Positions 27,161-36,638 of a stretch of DNA of 64,000 nucleotides are shown here, in pieces. Origin of the DNA: Methanococcoides sp. (lineage in GTDB: Archaea > Halobacteriota > Methanosarcinia > Methanosarcinales > Methanosarcinaceae); the NCBI GenBank assembly GCA_021108185.1, contig JAIORJ010000169.1, positions 1-64,000 on the forward strand. The letters run 5' to 3'. The position numbers were made by a program, and so were the translations under genes. The notes beneath the pieces are model-generated. The model saw nothing but the letters and a program-made list of their open reading frames with translations, was not told the DNA's origin and made no database searches. Position 1 is the first letter of the stretch, and each line of letters starts with the position of its first letter.

Positions 27161-27430
27161 TTACAGGTTGTTGCGTGGCAGGTTTTTCGCCATGAGCTTA
27201 TCAACAACTATGTAATCCTTGATAGCACTGACCGCATCAAAAGAGACGACGATGTACTGTCCGTCCTTTTGATATTTGGAAGTATCCAGGCCGATATCCG
27301 GCTTAATGATAAGGTTTTCCAACTCACCTGTCTTATTTTCCATCACTATATTGTTCAGTACGCCTAGCTCGGTTCCATCCGTGGCCATTACCTGTTTATT
27401 GGTCAGGTTCTTTGCAAACACTTTTGCCAT
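27161..27430 (-). CDS. PRC-barrel domain protein
   Basis: The 89-residue protein is a single PRC-barrel: AKNLTNKQVMATDGTELGVL near the start, then LENLIIKPDIG and YIVVSFDAVSAIKDYIVVD. Small archaeal PRC-barrel proteins have been linked with RNA processing and cell division; the family binds other proteins through this beta-barrel. It starts at the ATG at 27430, 33 bases after the stop of cdc48 on the same strand, so the two are probably co-transcribed. The stop is TAA. The physiological partner is not visible. Confidence 0.85.
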   Translation of the reverse strand: MAKVFAKNLTNKQVMATDGTELGVLNNIVMENKTGELENLIIKPDIGLDTSKYQKDGQYIVVSFDAVSAIKDYIVVDKLMAKNLPRNNL

Positions 27431-27463
27431 CCTTTATCTCCCTTTGAATATTTAGTAGAATCT

Positions 27464-29680
27464 TTACATGTAACCCATATAAGAACTTGTTTCTTGTTTA
27501 TGAGTTCCACCCTTAAGTTTGTCCTGGACCTTGTTATAGAATTCGGCCATATCCTCTGTAATCGTAGGCTTGACCTTCTCGATCGCAGCAAAGAAATGCC
27601 TTGCCTTTACCTTCTCAGCATCAAAATCCTCGCGCAGTGCAAGCATTGCAGCCTCTCTGCATACGGATTCTATATCCGCCCCCACATACCCCTCGGTCAT
27701 GGCAGCAAGCTCCTGGATACTGACATCGCTATCCAGCGGCACGTTGCGGGTATGGATGTTGAATATACTTTCCCTTCCCTGGATCGTGGAACTGCCTACA
27801 AGCACAAGTCTGTCAAACCTTCCTGAACGCATCAGGGCAGGATCGAGCATATCCGGTCTGTTGGTAGCAGCAATAACTACTACTTCCTTTAGAGGCTCCA
27901 ATCCGTCAAGCTCTGTCAACAATTGATTGACGACCTGTTGTGAGCTTCTTCCGGTCTCACTATCTGCCATCCTCGTTGTAGCAATGGAATCTATCTCATC
28001 GAAGAAGATGATGCAAGGGGATACCTGTCTTGCTTTCTTGAAAGTATCACGTACAGCCTTCTCGGACTCACCCACGAACTTTGACAGCATCTGTGGTCCC
28101 TTTATGCTAATGAAATTAGCATTCGCCTCATTTGCCACAGCCTGTGCAATAAGGGTCTTTCCGGTACCTGGCGGACCATACAGTAAGATCCCCTTAGGTG
28201 CCTTGATCCCCATCTTAATGATCCTGTCCGGATGTTTCAGCGGCCACTCGACAGCTTCGACGATCTCCTGCTTCGCATCATCAAGACCACCAACATCCTC
28301 CCATGAAATGGACGGTATTTCCACAAGCACCTCTCTCATGGCGGAAGGTTCCACTTCCTTAAGTGCTTCTTCAAAATCATCAGCCTGGACAATGAGTTTT
28401 TCCAGTACTTCCTGTGGGATCTCATCCTCATCAAGATTTATCTCTGGGATAATCCTGCGCAGGGACCGCATTGAAGCTTCCTGGACAAGTGAAAGCAGGT
28501 CCGCCCCCACGAAACCCTGGGTATAGGTGGAGAGATGTTCAAGATCGACATCTTCTGCAAGGGGCATTCCGCGAGTATGTATCTGGAGTACTTCCAGCCT
28601 GTCATCGCTATCTGGCACACCTATCTCTATCTCACGGTCGAATCTTCCCGGTCTGCGAAGGGCCGGGTCGATGGAGTCCACGCGGTTGGTAGCTCCGATA
28701 ACGACTATCTGTCCTCTCTCCTCCATGCCATCCATAAGCGTCAAAAGCTGGGCCACCACCCTGCGTTCGACCTCGCCTGTCACGTTCTCACGTTTTGGTG
28801 CAATGGAATCTATCTCATCTATGAATATGATGGAAGGTGCATTCTCTGCCGCTTCCTCGAATATCTTTCTCAGGCGTTCCTCGCTCTCTCCATAGAACCG
28901 TCCCATTATCTCAGGACCTGCAACATAAAGGAAATTCGCCCTTGATTCATTGGCAACTGCCTTTGCAATCAGTGTCTTTCCCGTGCCTGGAGGGCCATGA
29001 AGGATGATCCCTTTGGGAGGTTCGACATTGAGTCTCTGGAAGATCTCATGATGCTTCAGAGGCAGCTCTATCATCTCGCGGACCCTCTGAATCTCGTCCC
29101 CAAGACCGCCAATATCTTCATAAGTGATGCCGCTGGCAGTGTCCTCATAACCTTCCACAGGTTTCTGGCGCAGTTCTATCTCTGTACTCTCATTGACCAT
29201 CAAAATGCCTTCTTCGGGCTCGCTCTTAATGGCAACAAGAGGTATCGCCTGATTTCCAGGTACTGATTGGGTCATCGAACTTGTTATTGGAATGACGTCC
29301 CCCACAACGAACGGCCGTTTCAGTATATTATGCTTGATGATGGCGGTTATGTTGGATCCGAAGTCCATCATCACACCTTCAGGAGGTGCCAGTATGACCT
29401 TCTCCGCCACAAGTACCTCGGTCTTCTGGATGTGAACCCTTTCCCCAATACCTACCCCTGCATTTTGACGGGTGAATCCATCGATACGACCGATCCCCTG
29501 TCCCCAGTCCTGACGGTCTGCACGCCAGACCTTAGCTGCTGTCCTCTTTTTCCCAACGATCTCCACAATATCCCCTGGAGATAGCTGTAAGCTGAGCAAG
29601 GTGCTCGGATCAAGACGTATGATACCCCGTCCAAAATCGATTGGATGTGCTTTCTCTACTTTGATCTGTAGTTCTTCCAT
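27464..29680 (-). CDS. cdc48: Cdc48/VCP-like AAA+ ATPase with two ATPase domains
   Basis: The 738-residue protein is the archaeal Cdc48 (VAT) unfoldase, which feeds proteins to the proteasome. An N-domain (about 1-185, double-psi barrel with [20 protein letters not shown]) precedes D1 ([31 protein letters not shown]) and D2 ([31 protein letters not shown]). Both domains keep Walker A and B and arginine-finger regions ([13 protein letters not shown] and [12 protein letters not shown]), so both should hydrolyse ATP. AAGGATGAG lies before the ATG at 29680, which is preferred to the ATG three codons upstream. It ends [15 protein letters not shown] without a strong HbYX tail. PRC-barrel gene follows. 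Confidence 0.96.
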   Translation of the reverse strand: MEELQIKVEKAHPIDFGRGIIRLDPSTLLSLQLSPGDIVEIVGKKRTAAKVWRADRQDWGQGIGRIDGFTRQNAGVGIGERVHIQKTEVLVAEKVILAPPEGVMMDFGSNITAIIKHNILKRPFVVGDVIPITSSMTQSVPGNQAIPLVAIKSEPEEGILMVNESTEIELRQKPVEGYEDTASGITYEDIGGLGDEIQRVREMIELPLKHHEIFQRLNVEPPKGIILHGPPGTGKTLIAKAVANESRANFLYVAGPEIMGRFYGESEERLRKIFEEAAENAPSIIFIDEIDSIAPKRENVTGEVERRVVAQLLTLMDGMEERGQIVVIGATNRVDSIDPALRRPGRFDREIEIGVPDSDDRLEVLQIHTRGMPLAEDVDLEHLSTYTQGFVGADLLSLVQEASMRSLRRIIPEINLDEDEIPQEVLEKLIVQADDFEEALKEVEPSAMREVLVEIPSISWEDVGGLDDAKQEIVEAVEWPLKHPDRIIKMGIKAPKGILLYGPPGTGKTLIAQAVANEANANFISIKGPQMLSKFVGESEKAVRDTFKKARQVSPCIIFFDEIDSIATTRMADSETGRSSQQVVNQLLTELDGLEPLKEVVVIAATNRPDMLDPALMRSGRFDRLVLVGSSTIQGRESIFNIHTRNVPLDSDVSIQELAAMTEGYVGADIESVCREAAMLALREDFDAEKVKARHFFAAIEKVKPTITEDMAEFYNKVQDKLKGGTHKQETSSYMGYM

Positions 29681-30132
29681 TGGTCTCATCCTTAATTGTT
29701 TTATTATTTTATCTGTTCCAAGACATAAATAATATGTGGTTCTATGTCATGCTTTTATCATTTTTATAATGTTAATATACTTATGATCACATATTTAAAT
29801 ATACAGTTTTAATCGAATTTGTTTTTGGCTCTTCATATTGGATATCTTTTTATCTCTCTTCTGTATTTTTGTCACCATCGATAGTTGCTGATATGCAGAT
29901 CTTAAGGATGTGTGTATCCTTCTACAATTCAGAAACATCAGCTCTGGTAGGTGTCGGGGATGTGTATTGTAACTATCAAAGATATTCTTAAAGAAGAAGA
30001 AGATGGTATCGCAAATAACTCCGCAAATTTGCATTTACAGAGCTAAACTATGGAGGAGTTGCATACCTGTGTAGATCGCATCTCCTATGGGAATTTAATT
30101 TAAAATTTGACCATTCTTAGCCTCATCATATT
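29681..30132. other. Intergenic region, no gene seen
   Basis: About 450 AT-rich bases separate cdc48 from the epimerase gene. TATA-like stretches at 29768-29805 on either strand could drive cdc48. A minus-strand frame at 29795-30034 of 79 codons has a biased composition and no ribosome binding site, so I do not call it. No repeat or hairpin stands out. Confidence 0.5.
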
Positions 30133-31032
30133 TCATTTTTCCAAAAACTGTTCAAGTCCTTTTCTCAAACTCACTTTCGGAGCGAATCCCAGTTTCTCAG
30201 CCTTTGAAATGTCGGCTACACTATGTTTTATATCTCCTGCAATTGGCTCTTTATGGTCTGCCTTGACATCCTTTTCGAATAATTCTATAATGATCTCTGC
30301 AAGCTCATTGATAGTGGTGGCTTTGCCTGTAGCTGCATTGAAAACATTTCCAATGGCCGCTTTCTTCGAGATCATAAGCTCCACCAGATCCACAACATCC
30401 TGGACATGGATGAAATCCCTGGTCTGCTCCCCGTCACCAAAGATCATCGGGGCAGTCCCTCCTGATACTCTATCCATGAACTTTGAGATAACTCCTGAAT
30501 ACGGGTTCGAGGGGTCCTGTCTGGGGCTGTATATATTGAAAGGCCTTATACAGGTCGTTGGTAATCCGTATGCCTTGTTATACATAAGGCAATATTTTTC
30601 TCCTGCAAGCTTACTGGCACCATATGGTGATAATGGTTCTTGCGTATGTGTTTCAGGTATTGGCACTTCCACGGTATTCCCGTAGGTAGCAGCTGAACTG
30701 AAATACACAAATCTTTCAATATCCGCATGGCGTGCTTCTTCAAGCAGGTTCAAAGTACCCATAATATTGTTTTGTGCATCGAAAAGAGGTTCGTTCATCG
30801 ACCTTACAACGCTTATCTGGGCGGCAGTATGTATGATCACATCTGCATTTTGTACGTGTTCTGAAACATCTTCCCTTATATCTGCTTTTATCACAGGTAC
30901 ATCTTCAGGAAGCATCTCTCTTGTCGTGGATGAATAGTTATCGAGTACAGTCACTTCGTTATCTTCATGGAGGTGATCGACAAGATAGCTTCCGACCTGG
31001 CCCAAACCACCGGTAATAAGAACTCTTTGCAT
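30133..31032 (-). CDS. NAD-dependent sugar epimerase/dehydratase (UDP-glucose 4-epimerase type)
   Basis: The 299-residue extended-SDR protein has VLITGGLGQVGSYLVDHL at 4-21 (GxxGxxG), catalytic SSAATYGN near 120 and YGASKLAGEKYCLMY near 145 (YxxxK), followed by RPFNIYSPRQDPSNPYSG. These are the marks of nucleotide-sugar 4-epimerases or dehydratases. It starts at the ATG at 31032 and ends in TGA. It lies alone next to the tandem RNA-like units; decayed copies of its first 50 bases appear inside that array (31380-31430), showing that the gene edge was duplicated with it. Substrate not known. Confidence 0.87.
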   Translation of the reverse strand: MQRVLITGGLGQVGSYLVDHLHEDNEVTVLDNYSSTTREMLPEDVPVIKADIREDVSEHVQNADVIIHTAAQISVVRSMNEPLFDAQNNIMGTLNLLEEARHADIERFVYFSSAATYGNTVEVPIPETHTQEPLSPYGASKLAGEKYCLMYNKAYGLPTTCIRPFNIYSPRQDPSNPYSGVISKFMDRVSGGTAPMIFGDGEQTRDFIHVQDVVDLVELMISKKAAIGNVFNAATGKATTINELAEIIIELFEKDVKADHKEPIAGDIKHSVADISKAEKLGFAPKVSLRKGLEQFLEK

Positions 31033-31096
31033 ATCTCTGAAAATGGTTTTCTTTTATATGGACTTTGTGAATCTGGGTTTAATATATTAACATCCC

Positions 31097-31145
31097 ATTA
31101 TTATGAGTATCATCACTTTTCCCAATCTTTCAGAAAGTTAATATA
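31097..31145 (+). promoter_or_regulatory. Operator and TATA box of RNA unit 1
   Basis: An imperfect palindrome (31097-31118, ATTATTATGAGTATCATC..) lies 41 bases, start to start, before a TATA box TTAATATA at 31138-31145 with an AAAG element in front. The same two elements with exactly the same spacing occur before RNA units 2 and 3. The palindrome is best formed in unit 2. Confidence 0.6.
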
Positions 31146-31167
31146 GTATTGTGCCACTTGTATATAT

Positions 31168-31320
31168 TGAGGACCATTGCAGTTCTCTCCTCTCTACATT
31201 ATATGTGGTGTGGTACAAAATCAAAACAAAGGTTGCGGTGGTACGGCCTTTGTTGGTGTCGATATTATCGAAACCAAAGCGGGCTTTGTGGTGAGGTCCG
31301 CTTACATCCCCTCTTTTTCT
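31168..31320 (+). ncRNA. Structured RNA-like unit 1 of a tandem set
   Basis: About 25 bases after the TATA box begins a segment likely transcribed as a short RNA. It contains a long hairpin at 31248-31279 (CTTT/AAAG, GGT/ACC and TCGAT/ATCGA around a three-base loop). A second stem follows: GCGGGC at 31279-31284 with GTCCGC at 31296-31301, then CTTACATCCCCTC and five T residues at 31313-31317. Bases 31205-31320 are nearly identical to unit 2. The change in stem two (T to C in unit 2) keeps pairing (G-U to G-C) but would alter the amino acid in every possible protein frame, favouring RNA over protein. Start and end are predictions. Confidence 0.55.
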
Positions 31321-31488
31321 TATCCTTTGTTATGGACTATTTTTGTTCATCAAATTGTTCTTTCGAATTCTCTGGCGATCTACAAGATAGCTCCTGAACT
31401 GATCTTCAACAATACCTCATTGGATATCTCTAAAAATGGTTCTCTTCTCATGGCATTTGTGGGTCTGAGATCAATATATTAATTTCAC

Positions 31489-31537
31489 ATTATGATGAGT
31501 ATCATAACTTCTTCAAGTCCTTCATAAAGTTAATATA
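31489..31537 (+). promoter_or_regulatory. Operator and TATA box of RNA unit 2
   Basis: A perfect 7-base inverted repeat (TTATGAT, GAGT, ATCATAA) within 31489-31510 precedes TTAATATA at 31530-31537. Offset from unit 1 is 392 bases at both elements, showing tandem duplication. The palindrome suits a dimeric regulator; NikR is encoded just downstream on the other strand. Confidence 0.6.
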
Positions 31538-31559
31538 GTATTGTACCACTTGTATATAT

Positions 31560-31712
31560 TGAGGACTATTGCAGTTCTCTTCCTTCTACACTATGAGTGG
31601 TGTGGTACAAAATCAAAACAAAGGTTGCGGTGGTACGGCCTTTGTTGGTGTCGATATTATCGAAACCAAAGCGGGCTTTGTGGTGAGGCCCGCTTACATC
31701 CCCTCTTTTTCT
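31560..31712 (+). ncRNA. Structured RNA-like unit 2 of a tandem set
   Basis: This is the second copy, 392 bases after the first. The core hairpin at 31640-31671 is unchanged. The second stem is perfect here (GCGGGC at 31671-31676, GCCCGC at 31688-31693) and is followed by CCCCTCTTTTT, a probable U-rich end. Sequence between the end of unit 1 and the operator of unit 2 has diverged much more than the body, which suggests that the body is under selection. Confidence 0.55.
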
Positions 31713-31833
31713 CATTCTTTGTTGTGGGTAATTTTCGGTCTAATTTGTTCGAGTGGATCTCTTCGATTCTCTGATATTATCTTGGTTGGGTGTCTTTCAC
31801 GCCTTCGATTTTCACTTCGGCACTCAAAACCTC

Positions 31834-31882
31834 ATTATGATTATAATTATAACTTCTAAAAATCATTCCATAAGTTAATATA
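31834..31882 (+). promoter_or_regulatory. Operator and TATA box of RNA unit 3
   Basis: A near-perfect palindrome (TTATGATTATAATTATAA, within 31834-31855) lies 41 bases, start to start, before TTAATATA at 31875-31882. Spacing and TATA sequence equal those of units 1 and 2, although the downstream body differs. Confidence 0.55.
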
Positions 31883-31906
31883 CCATTACTGTATATTTTA
31901 TTTTAT

Positions 31907-32030
31907 TGTGCGCTTAAAGCTACTGAATTGAGCCGGTGGTGATGTCGTACAAGAAATACGATTTGGTTTGTGTCATTACTATGCACCGGACCAGGGGGTA
32001 CACTGTGCCCCCATCATCCCCTCTACTTTT
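31907..32030 (+). ncRNA. Structured RNA-like unit 3, different body
   Basis: After the third promoter comes a body unlike units 1 and 2 but with similar architecture. An outer stem CCGGTG (31933-31938) pairs with CACCGG (31984-31989) and encloses an inner TCGT/ACGA stem (31945-31961). A strong 3' hairpin follows (GGGGG at 31994-31998, CCCCC at 32008-32012), then ATCATCCCCTCTACTTTT, which resembles the end of the other units. No good protein frame with a ribosome binding site is present. Boundaries are predictions. Confidence 0.45.
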
Positions 32031-32111
32031 CTCAATGTCCTTAACTTTCAATAACGTTCAGAAATATCGTTCTGATCGAAAATATATCAAAAAAGAAATG
32101 TGGCAGTATGA

Positions 32112-32534
32112 TCAGATCTTTTCTGCCGGTGGTGCGGTGTTCAATTTCACGTACTTAACACCTTTAAGTGCCATTAACCTCTCGTCCATTTCCTTGATGA
32201 GTTCTCCTTCTCCGTCAAAGATAACGACTTCAAGGCAGTTATCATGGTCAAGGTGGATATGTACTGAGGACTTGATCAGGTCCGAGTAATCATGTTGTAT
32301 GTCGGCAATAGCATTTGAAAGCCCTCTCTTTGTATGGTCGTAGATAACGGTAATAGTTCCTACGCGCCTTCCCCTTATGTCGCTCATCCATTCATACTGA
32401 TTGATGTAGGTGCGTATCGAATCCCGGATGCCTTCTGAACGTGAAGAATACCCTCTGCTCTCTATGATCGAATCGAATTTATTCAACAGATTGTCTGGAA
32501 GTGAGACACCTATTCTCATTAGTTCATGTTCCAT
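32112..32534 (-). CDS. nikR: Nickel-responsive regulator NikR
   Basis: The 140-residue protein is a ribbon-helix-helix repressor with a nickel-binding ACT-like domain. The N-terminal strand and helices ([36 protein letters not shown]) bind DNA; the C-terminal site is [18 protein letters not shown] with the histidines and cysteine that hold nickel, together with HDYSDLI upstream. The start is the ATG at 32534, preceded by AGGTGA; upstream in-frame codons lack a site. The stop is TGA. Methanogens need nickel for F430 and hydrogenases or CODH, so NikR usually controls uptake. Its gene lies about 80 bases from the third RNA unit on the opposite strand, and the palindromes there are possible targets (inference). 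Confidence 0.93.
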   Translation of the reverse strand: MEHELMRIGVSLPDNLLNKFDSIIESRGYSSRSEGIRDSIRTYINQYEWMSDIRGRRVGTITVIYDHTKRGLSNAIADIQHDYSDLIKSSVHIHLDHDNCLEVVIFDGEGELIKEMDERLMALKGVKYVKLNTAPPAEKI

Positions 32535-32709
32535 AATTTCACCTGCATCAAAATAGGCATAAAAGGTAATAACATTTTGTACCACTTTTATTATTTTAGT
32601 TGTTATTTCATATCGAAAAACGCACTAGAATATATATTTATATTTAAGTGTGCTATATGGTATCCATAATTAACAAAATGTAAACTATCCATATTTGGAG
32701 ACCAAATTC

Positions 32710-33426
32710 ATGAAAACGGAAGAACTTTACTCAGGCAAAGCAAAGACCATCTATAAGACCGAAAATCCGAATGAGCTTATCTCAGAGTTCAGGGACAGCC
32801 TCACAGCTTTTGACGGCAAGAAGAAAAGTGAAGCAACGAACAAGGGCTACTACAATGCTCAGATATCAAAGAAGATCTTTGAGATGCTCGAAGAAGAAGG
32901 TATTAAAACACACTACCTTGGTATGGTATCTGGCAATGAGATGCTCGTAAAGAAAGTTGATATAATTCTCATCGAGGTAATTCCAAGGAACATCGCAGCA
33001 GGTTCTATTACTCGCAAATATCCTGTTGAAGAAGGTACGGTCTTCAATGAGCCTGTTCTTGTATTCGATTACAAGAGCGATGAATTCGGAGATCCTATGA
33101 TCAATGATGATATCGCAGTTGCAATGGGTATCGCTACACGTGAAGAGATCGATTTCATTCGCAGCATGGCATTGAAGATCAACGATATCCTCAAGGGCTA
33201 TCTTGAGAGCAATGGTTTCCTGCTTCCTGACTTCAAACTTGAGTTCGGTAGGGTGGACGGCGAGATCGTCCTTGCTGACGAGATATCCTGTGACACCTGT
33301 AGGTTCTGGGACGTTGAGACCGGTGAATCCATGGACAAGGACCTGTTCAGGTTCGATAAAGGTGACCTTTCAAAAGCATATGAAAAGGTTGCACGCAGGC
33401 TTGTCCCTGAAATATTCGAGGAGTAA
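32710..33426 (+). CDS. purC: Phosphoribosylaminoimidazole-succinocarboxamide synthase
   Basis: The 238-residue enzyme joins CAIR and aspartate with ATP in purine synthesis. It shows [20 protein letters not shown] at the N-terminus (ATP loop), [20 protein letters not shown] near 95-114 and [20 protein letters not shown] near 175-194, the SAICAR synthetase signature. GGAG nine bases upstream supports the ATG at 32710 over the earlier TTG. The stop TAA is followed at once by the ATG of the FAD protein gene at 33427, so the two genes are translationally adjacent. Confidence 0.96.
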   Translation: MKTEELYSGKAKTIYKTENPNELISEFRDSLTAFDGKKKSEATNKGYYNAQISKKIFEMLEEEGIKTHYLGMVSGNEMLVKKVDIILIEVIPRNIAAGSITRKYPVEEGTVFNEPVLVFDYKSDEFGDPMINDDIAVAMGIATREEIDFIRSMALKINDILKGYLESNGFLLPDFKLEFGRVDGEIVLADEISCDTCRFWDVETGESMDKDLFRFDKGDLSKAYEKVARRLVPEIFEE

Positions 33427-34857
33427 ATGGATAAATATGATGTTATCGTGGTCGGAGCCGGCGTGACCGGTCTTCTGGCCGCACTTACATTATCAAAGCA
33501 TGGCAAAAAAGTGCTGGTGCTTGAAAAACAGGACTCTGTTGGGGGAAACTGCAACAGTTACTCAGTGGATGGTTATCAGGTAGACACTGGTCCGCATGCG
33601 ATCACTCATCTTGCGGAAGGTCCGCTCAGGCGGCTTATGGATAACTATTTTGATTATCAGCCGGTATTCGAGGACTACGGTCAGTATTATGTAAGGACCG
33701 AGGAACGTTTTGTAAAAGTTCCCTCAACGATCAAAGAATTCGTCACATTTGACGTTTTTCCCAAACTTGACCGCCTTGCAATTACTCAGGCCATCACAAA
33801 GTCTCTCACAATGGCTTCCTTTGGTATCGATCTCTCGGACCAATCGGTCTATGATTCCCTTCCTGCAAACCTTTCAAAGGACACTTACGACTTCGCAGAT
33901 GCTATATCCTACTTCCTTTCCGGACGTTGCATGAAAGAGACATCTGCACAGAGGGTGCTGGCAGGAAGCAGTTTTGTAAGGGATAGTGTGACTCAGGAAC
34001 AGTTCGAAGAGATCATCAAACAGGAATCCACTCCTCAAACCGAATCCATACTTCAGTCTGTCCTCCCATCCAATCTCCATCTCTCACTTCATTCAAGGAT
34101 AAACCTATCCTGCCTCGGAAGACTTGCTTCCAACAAGGTCAGTCTTTCCCAGGGATATCCGCGAAAAGGCCTGAAATCCCTGCTCAATGCAATTCTTTAT
34201 TCTCTTCCCTCGACCGTGGAAATTAAGACCGGATGTGAGGTCCATAAGATATTCACTGATAATGGGAAGGCTTGGGGTGTCGAAGCGGACAATGCCTATA
34301 GTGCCGATCTTGTGATATACACAGGATTTGCAACATCCCTTCCCACTCTGGTCGAAGACCTTCCGGCATCTTACAAAGAGTTGCTTGACGGTATCGTTCA
34401 TTCTAAAAGTCTCACATTATGGCTTGGCCTTGACAGAATGATGGATGAGTTCAAATATGTCGGGTCTGAGATATGGTTCAAGGACACCCCTTACTGGGCG
34501 ATGCCCACAAGCAATTATGATCCTTCCCTTGCACCTAAAGGAAAACAGCTGGTAGGCTTTGCTTTCTTCATGGATGAGGGCAATGATGAGTCCAAAGATA
34601 TAAAGAACGCCTATGAGACGATCTTCCGTGCAATTCCAAACATCGAGGATCGCATAGAAATGAAACATCATCAAGTGATCGTTCCTGAAAAAGCTGCAGT
34701 GACGCTCAATGGAAAATTTGCCGATATCCGTACTCCGGTAAAGAATCTTTATGTTGCAGGGACGGATACCGATAAACGCAGCATGGGAGTGACCCGGGCT
34801 GCATATTCTATACTTGAAATGTTAAAAGTGTTGAACGAGGACGGTAATCTTCACTGA
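33427..34857 (+). CDS. FAD-dependent oxidoreductase, phytoene desaturase-like
   Basis: The 476-residue flavoprotein begins DVIVVGAGVTGLLAALTLSK, the FAD-binding Rossmann motif, followed by VLEKQDSVGGNCNSY; near the end LYVAGTDTDKRSMGVTRAAY fits the second FAD contact of the CrtI/amine-oxidase family. In methanogens such proteins desaturate or saturate isoprenoid chains or carotenoid-like compounds; the substrate here is not evident. Start and stop (TGA) are clear and the gene abuts purC. It converges with the DUF47 gene with no space between stop codons. Confidence 0.85.
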   Translation: MDKYDVIVVGAGVTGLLAALTLSKHGKKVLVLEKQDSVGGNCNSYSVDGYQVDTGPHAITHLAEGPLRRLMDNYFDYQPVFEDYGQYYVRTEERFVKVPSTIKEFVTFDVFPKLDRLAITQAITKSLTMASFGIDLSDQSVYDSLPANLSKDTYDFADAISYFLSGRCMKETSAQRVLAGSSFVRDSVTQEQFEEIIKQESTPQTESILQSVLPSNLHLSLHSRINLSCLGRLASNKVSLSQGYPRKGLKSLLNAILYSLPSTVEIKTGCEVHKIFTDNGKAWGVEADNAYSADLVIYTGFATSLPTLVEDLPASYKELLDGIVHSKSLTLWLGLDRMMDEFKYVGSEIWFKDTPYWAMPTSNYDPSLAPKGKQLVGFAFFMDEGNDESKDIKNAYETIFRAIPNIEDRIEMKHHQVIVPEKAAVTLNGKFADIRTPVKNLYVAGTDTDKRSMGVTRAAYSILEMLKVLNEDGNLH

Positions 34858-35544
34858 TCACCGTCTGATTATCATTGTTCTGAGCCTGTCGGCTGCATTT
34901 TCGGTCTTATCTGCAATGTCTGCAATAGTTCTGACAAGTTCGATAAGATAGAACACTCCGACAGCACCAAGTTCCTTTTCATGGGCATATATGTCTTTGA
35001 TAAGGTCCTTCTCTATAAGGTCTGTGATATGCTCCATCTCTTCTATCTGTGGAACGAGTGACAGAGCTTCATCGACATCTCGTTTGCTAAATGATGTTTC
35101 AAGGAGCTCGCTCAACGAATCTACCAGCGTTTCGTATATTTCCACTGTTTTCAATGTCTCTGCACTCAGTTGACAGATCTGGTCCTTTATCCCCTCGGGC
35201 ATGTCGCATTGTCTCAGGGTAAGCATATATGCAGCTTCCTGTGCCACATCGGCGATGGAGTCCTGTGGCTTTAAAAAGTTCAACAGGTCCTCTGCGTTCA
35301 CAGGCAGCATTATAGAAGATGAAAGCTGTCCTCTTATCGTCTGTTTGATAATGTCCGCTTCATGCTCGATGTTGTCGATCTCATGGCTCAGCTCTTCAAC
35401 AAGTGGCATATTAGTGCAATATGCATTGACCGCCTGATCGAGCTTTCTTACTGTCTCCACACCTTTTGATGCGTGCAGGTAAAGCGGTTTAAATGGCGAT
35501 CTTGCAAATACGTTAAGTACCGAACGAATGTATTCCCTTTTCAT
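34858..35544 (-). CDS. PhoU-like DUF47 protein, putative phosphate transport regulator
   Basis: The 228-residue helical protein has the DUF47/PhoU-like pattern: [18 protein letters not shown] at the N-terminus, [19 protein letters not shown] near 48-66 (acidic metal cluster), and [20 protein letters not shown] near 165. These proteins partner with PiT phosphate transporters. The start is the ATG at 35544, which overlaps the stop of the PiT gene (ATGA), so translation is coupled. A longer frame begins upstream but inside the PiT gene. The stop is TGA. Confidence 0.92.
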   Translation of the reverse strand: MKREYIRSVLNVFARSPFKPLYLHASKGVETVRKLDQAVNAYCTNMPLVEELSHEIDNIEHEADIIKQTIRGQLSSSIMLPVNAEDLLNFLKPQDSIADVAQEAAYMLTLRQCDMPEGIKDQICQLSAETLKTVEIYETLVDSLSELLETSFSKRDVDEALSLVPQIEEMEHITDLIEKDLIKDIYAHEKELGAVGVFYLIELVRTIADIADKTENAADRLRTMIIRR

Positions 35545-36581
35545 AATCCAACCCCCCTTAATGCTAGGAAAATAAGTGCTGATGTTACTGCTGCTATTGG
35601 CACAGTGATTATCCATGACATGGCTATCTTTCCGATAACACTAAGGTCGACCGCAGCAAGACCGCCTGCAAGTCCGACCCCTATCACAGAACCAACAAGG
35701 GTATGTGTTGTAGATATAGGCAGTGAACTGTAACTATGAAGGACAACAACGGATGCTGTAGCTAATTCTGCAGAGAATCCCCTTGTAGGTGTCAGTTCAG
35801 TTATCTTTGTACCTATGGTCTCTATAACGCGGTATCCCCATGTAGCAAGTCCGATTACCATTCCGACACCACCGACCATTAAGACCCATAGGGGTATAGT
35901 CAGGTCTGCGAATCCGAGGGCGTTAAGTCCTGCGTAGAGTGGTCCGACAGCGTTTGCCACATCGTTAGAACCATGTGCGAATGCAATAAAACATGCAGTA
36001 CCTATCTGAAGTATCACAAATTTCTTTTCTATATTATATGGATTGTCCGTCTTCTGTAATAACGTCAACCGTATGACCGTGAATATGATGTATGCGAGGA
36101 CGGCACCCAATATAGGTGAGACCAACCAGCTGCCCACGATCTTTGTAAGTACTATCCAGTTGATATCGCTATATGCGATAATTCCCTGGTATGCGGACAC
36201 AAGTCCGAAACCAAGTACTGATCCCACAATTGAGTGTGTGGTGGAGACCGGTAGGTTATAAAATGTAGCGAAAGTGATCCAGAAACCGGCTGCAAGGATC
36301 GCTGCCAGCATTCCCACTGCTACAAGGTTCGGATCTAACAGCTTAATACTGTCAATAGGTACGATTCCTTTTGCAATGGTCGATGTGACCTTCTTACCAA
36401 AAAAGACAGCACCAACGAATTCGAAGACACCTGCCACAAGTATTACCTGTTTAATTGAGAGTGCTCCACTCCCTACTGATGTTCCCATTGCATTAGCAAG
36501 ATCGTTCGCTCCGATATTCCAAGCCATGTAAAGGCCTGCGATTACCAAAAGAACCACAATTGGATTTAATAGATCTATCAT
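35541..36581 (-). CDS. pit: Inorganic phosphate transporter, PiT family
   Basis: The 346-residue membrane protein has about ten spans and the two inverted PiT signatures: [20 protein letters not shown] near 20-39 and [18 protein letters not shown] near 195-212. Such proteins carry phosphate or metal phosphate with protons or sodium. A typical length, an ATG at 36581 and TGA overlapping the next start support the call. With the DUF47 protein it forms the standard two-gene phosphate uptake operon. Confidence 0.95.
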   Translation of the reverse strand: MIDLLNPIVVLLVIAGLYMAWNIGANDLANAMGTSVGSGALSIKQVILVAGVFEFVGAVFFGKKVTSTIAKGIVPIDSIKLLDPNLVAVGMLAAILAAGFWITFATFYNLPVSTTHSIVGSVLGFGLVSAYQGIIAYSDINWIVLTKIVGSWLVSPILGAVLAYIIFTVIRLTLLQKTDNPYNIEKKFVILQIGTACFIAFAHGSNDVANAVGPLYAGLNALGFADLTIPLWVLMVGGVGMVIGLATWGYRVIETIGTKITELTPTRGFSAELATASVVVLHSYSSLPISTTHTLVGSVIGVGLAGGLAAVDLSVIGKIAMSWIITVPIAAVTSALIFLALRGVGL

Positions 36582-36638
36582 ATTTCCTTCCTTTGATCAA
36601 GTATTAAAGCTGATATTGTCACATATGTGATAAATGTA

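Noticed and set aside
27927-28526. Long plus-strand open frame (199 codons) opposite cdc48
   Set aside because: It mirrors the codon pattern of the cdc48 gene on the other strand and encodes a serine-rich product without a family or binding site.
29795-30034. Minus-strand frame of 79 codons upstream of cdc48
   Set aside because: Poor composition (FFFF runs, basic tail), no ribosome binding site and it overlaps likely promoter sequence.
31149-31774. Small cysteine-rich proteins in each tandem unit (frames of 77-101 codons)
   Set aside because: The two copies differ mostly by changes that alter amino acids, the constant part matches RNA stems, and no ribosome binding site stands before the possible starts. 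RNA is the better reading.
31028-32030. CRISPR array or insertion sequence as the source of the tandem repeats
   Set aside because: The repeat unit is 392 bases with promoter and gene-edge sequence, there are no regular short repeats with spacers, no transposase and no terminal inverted repeats.
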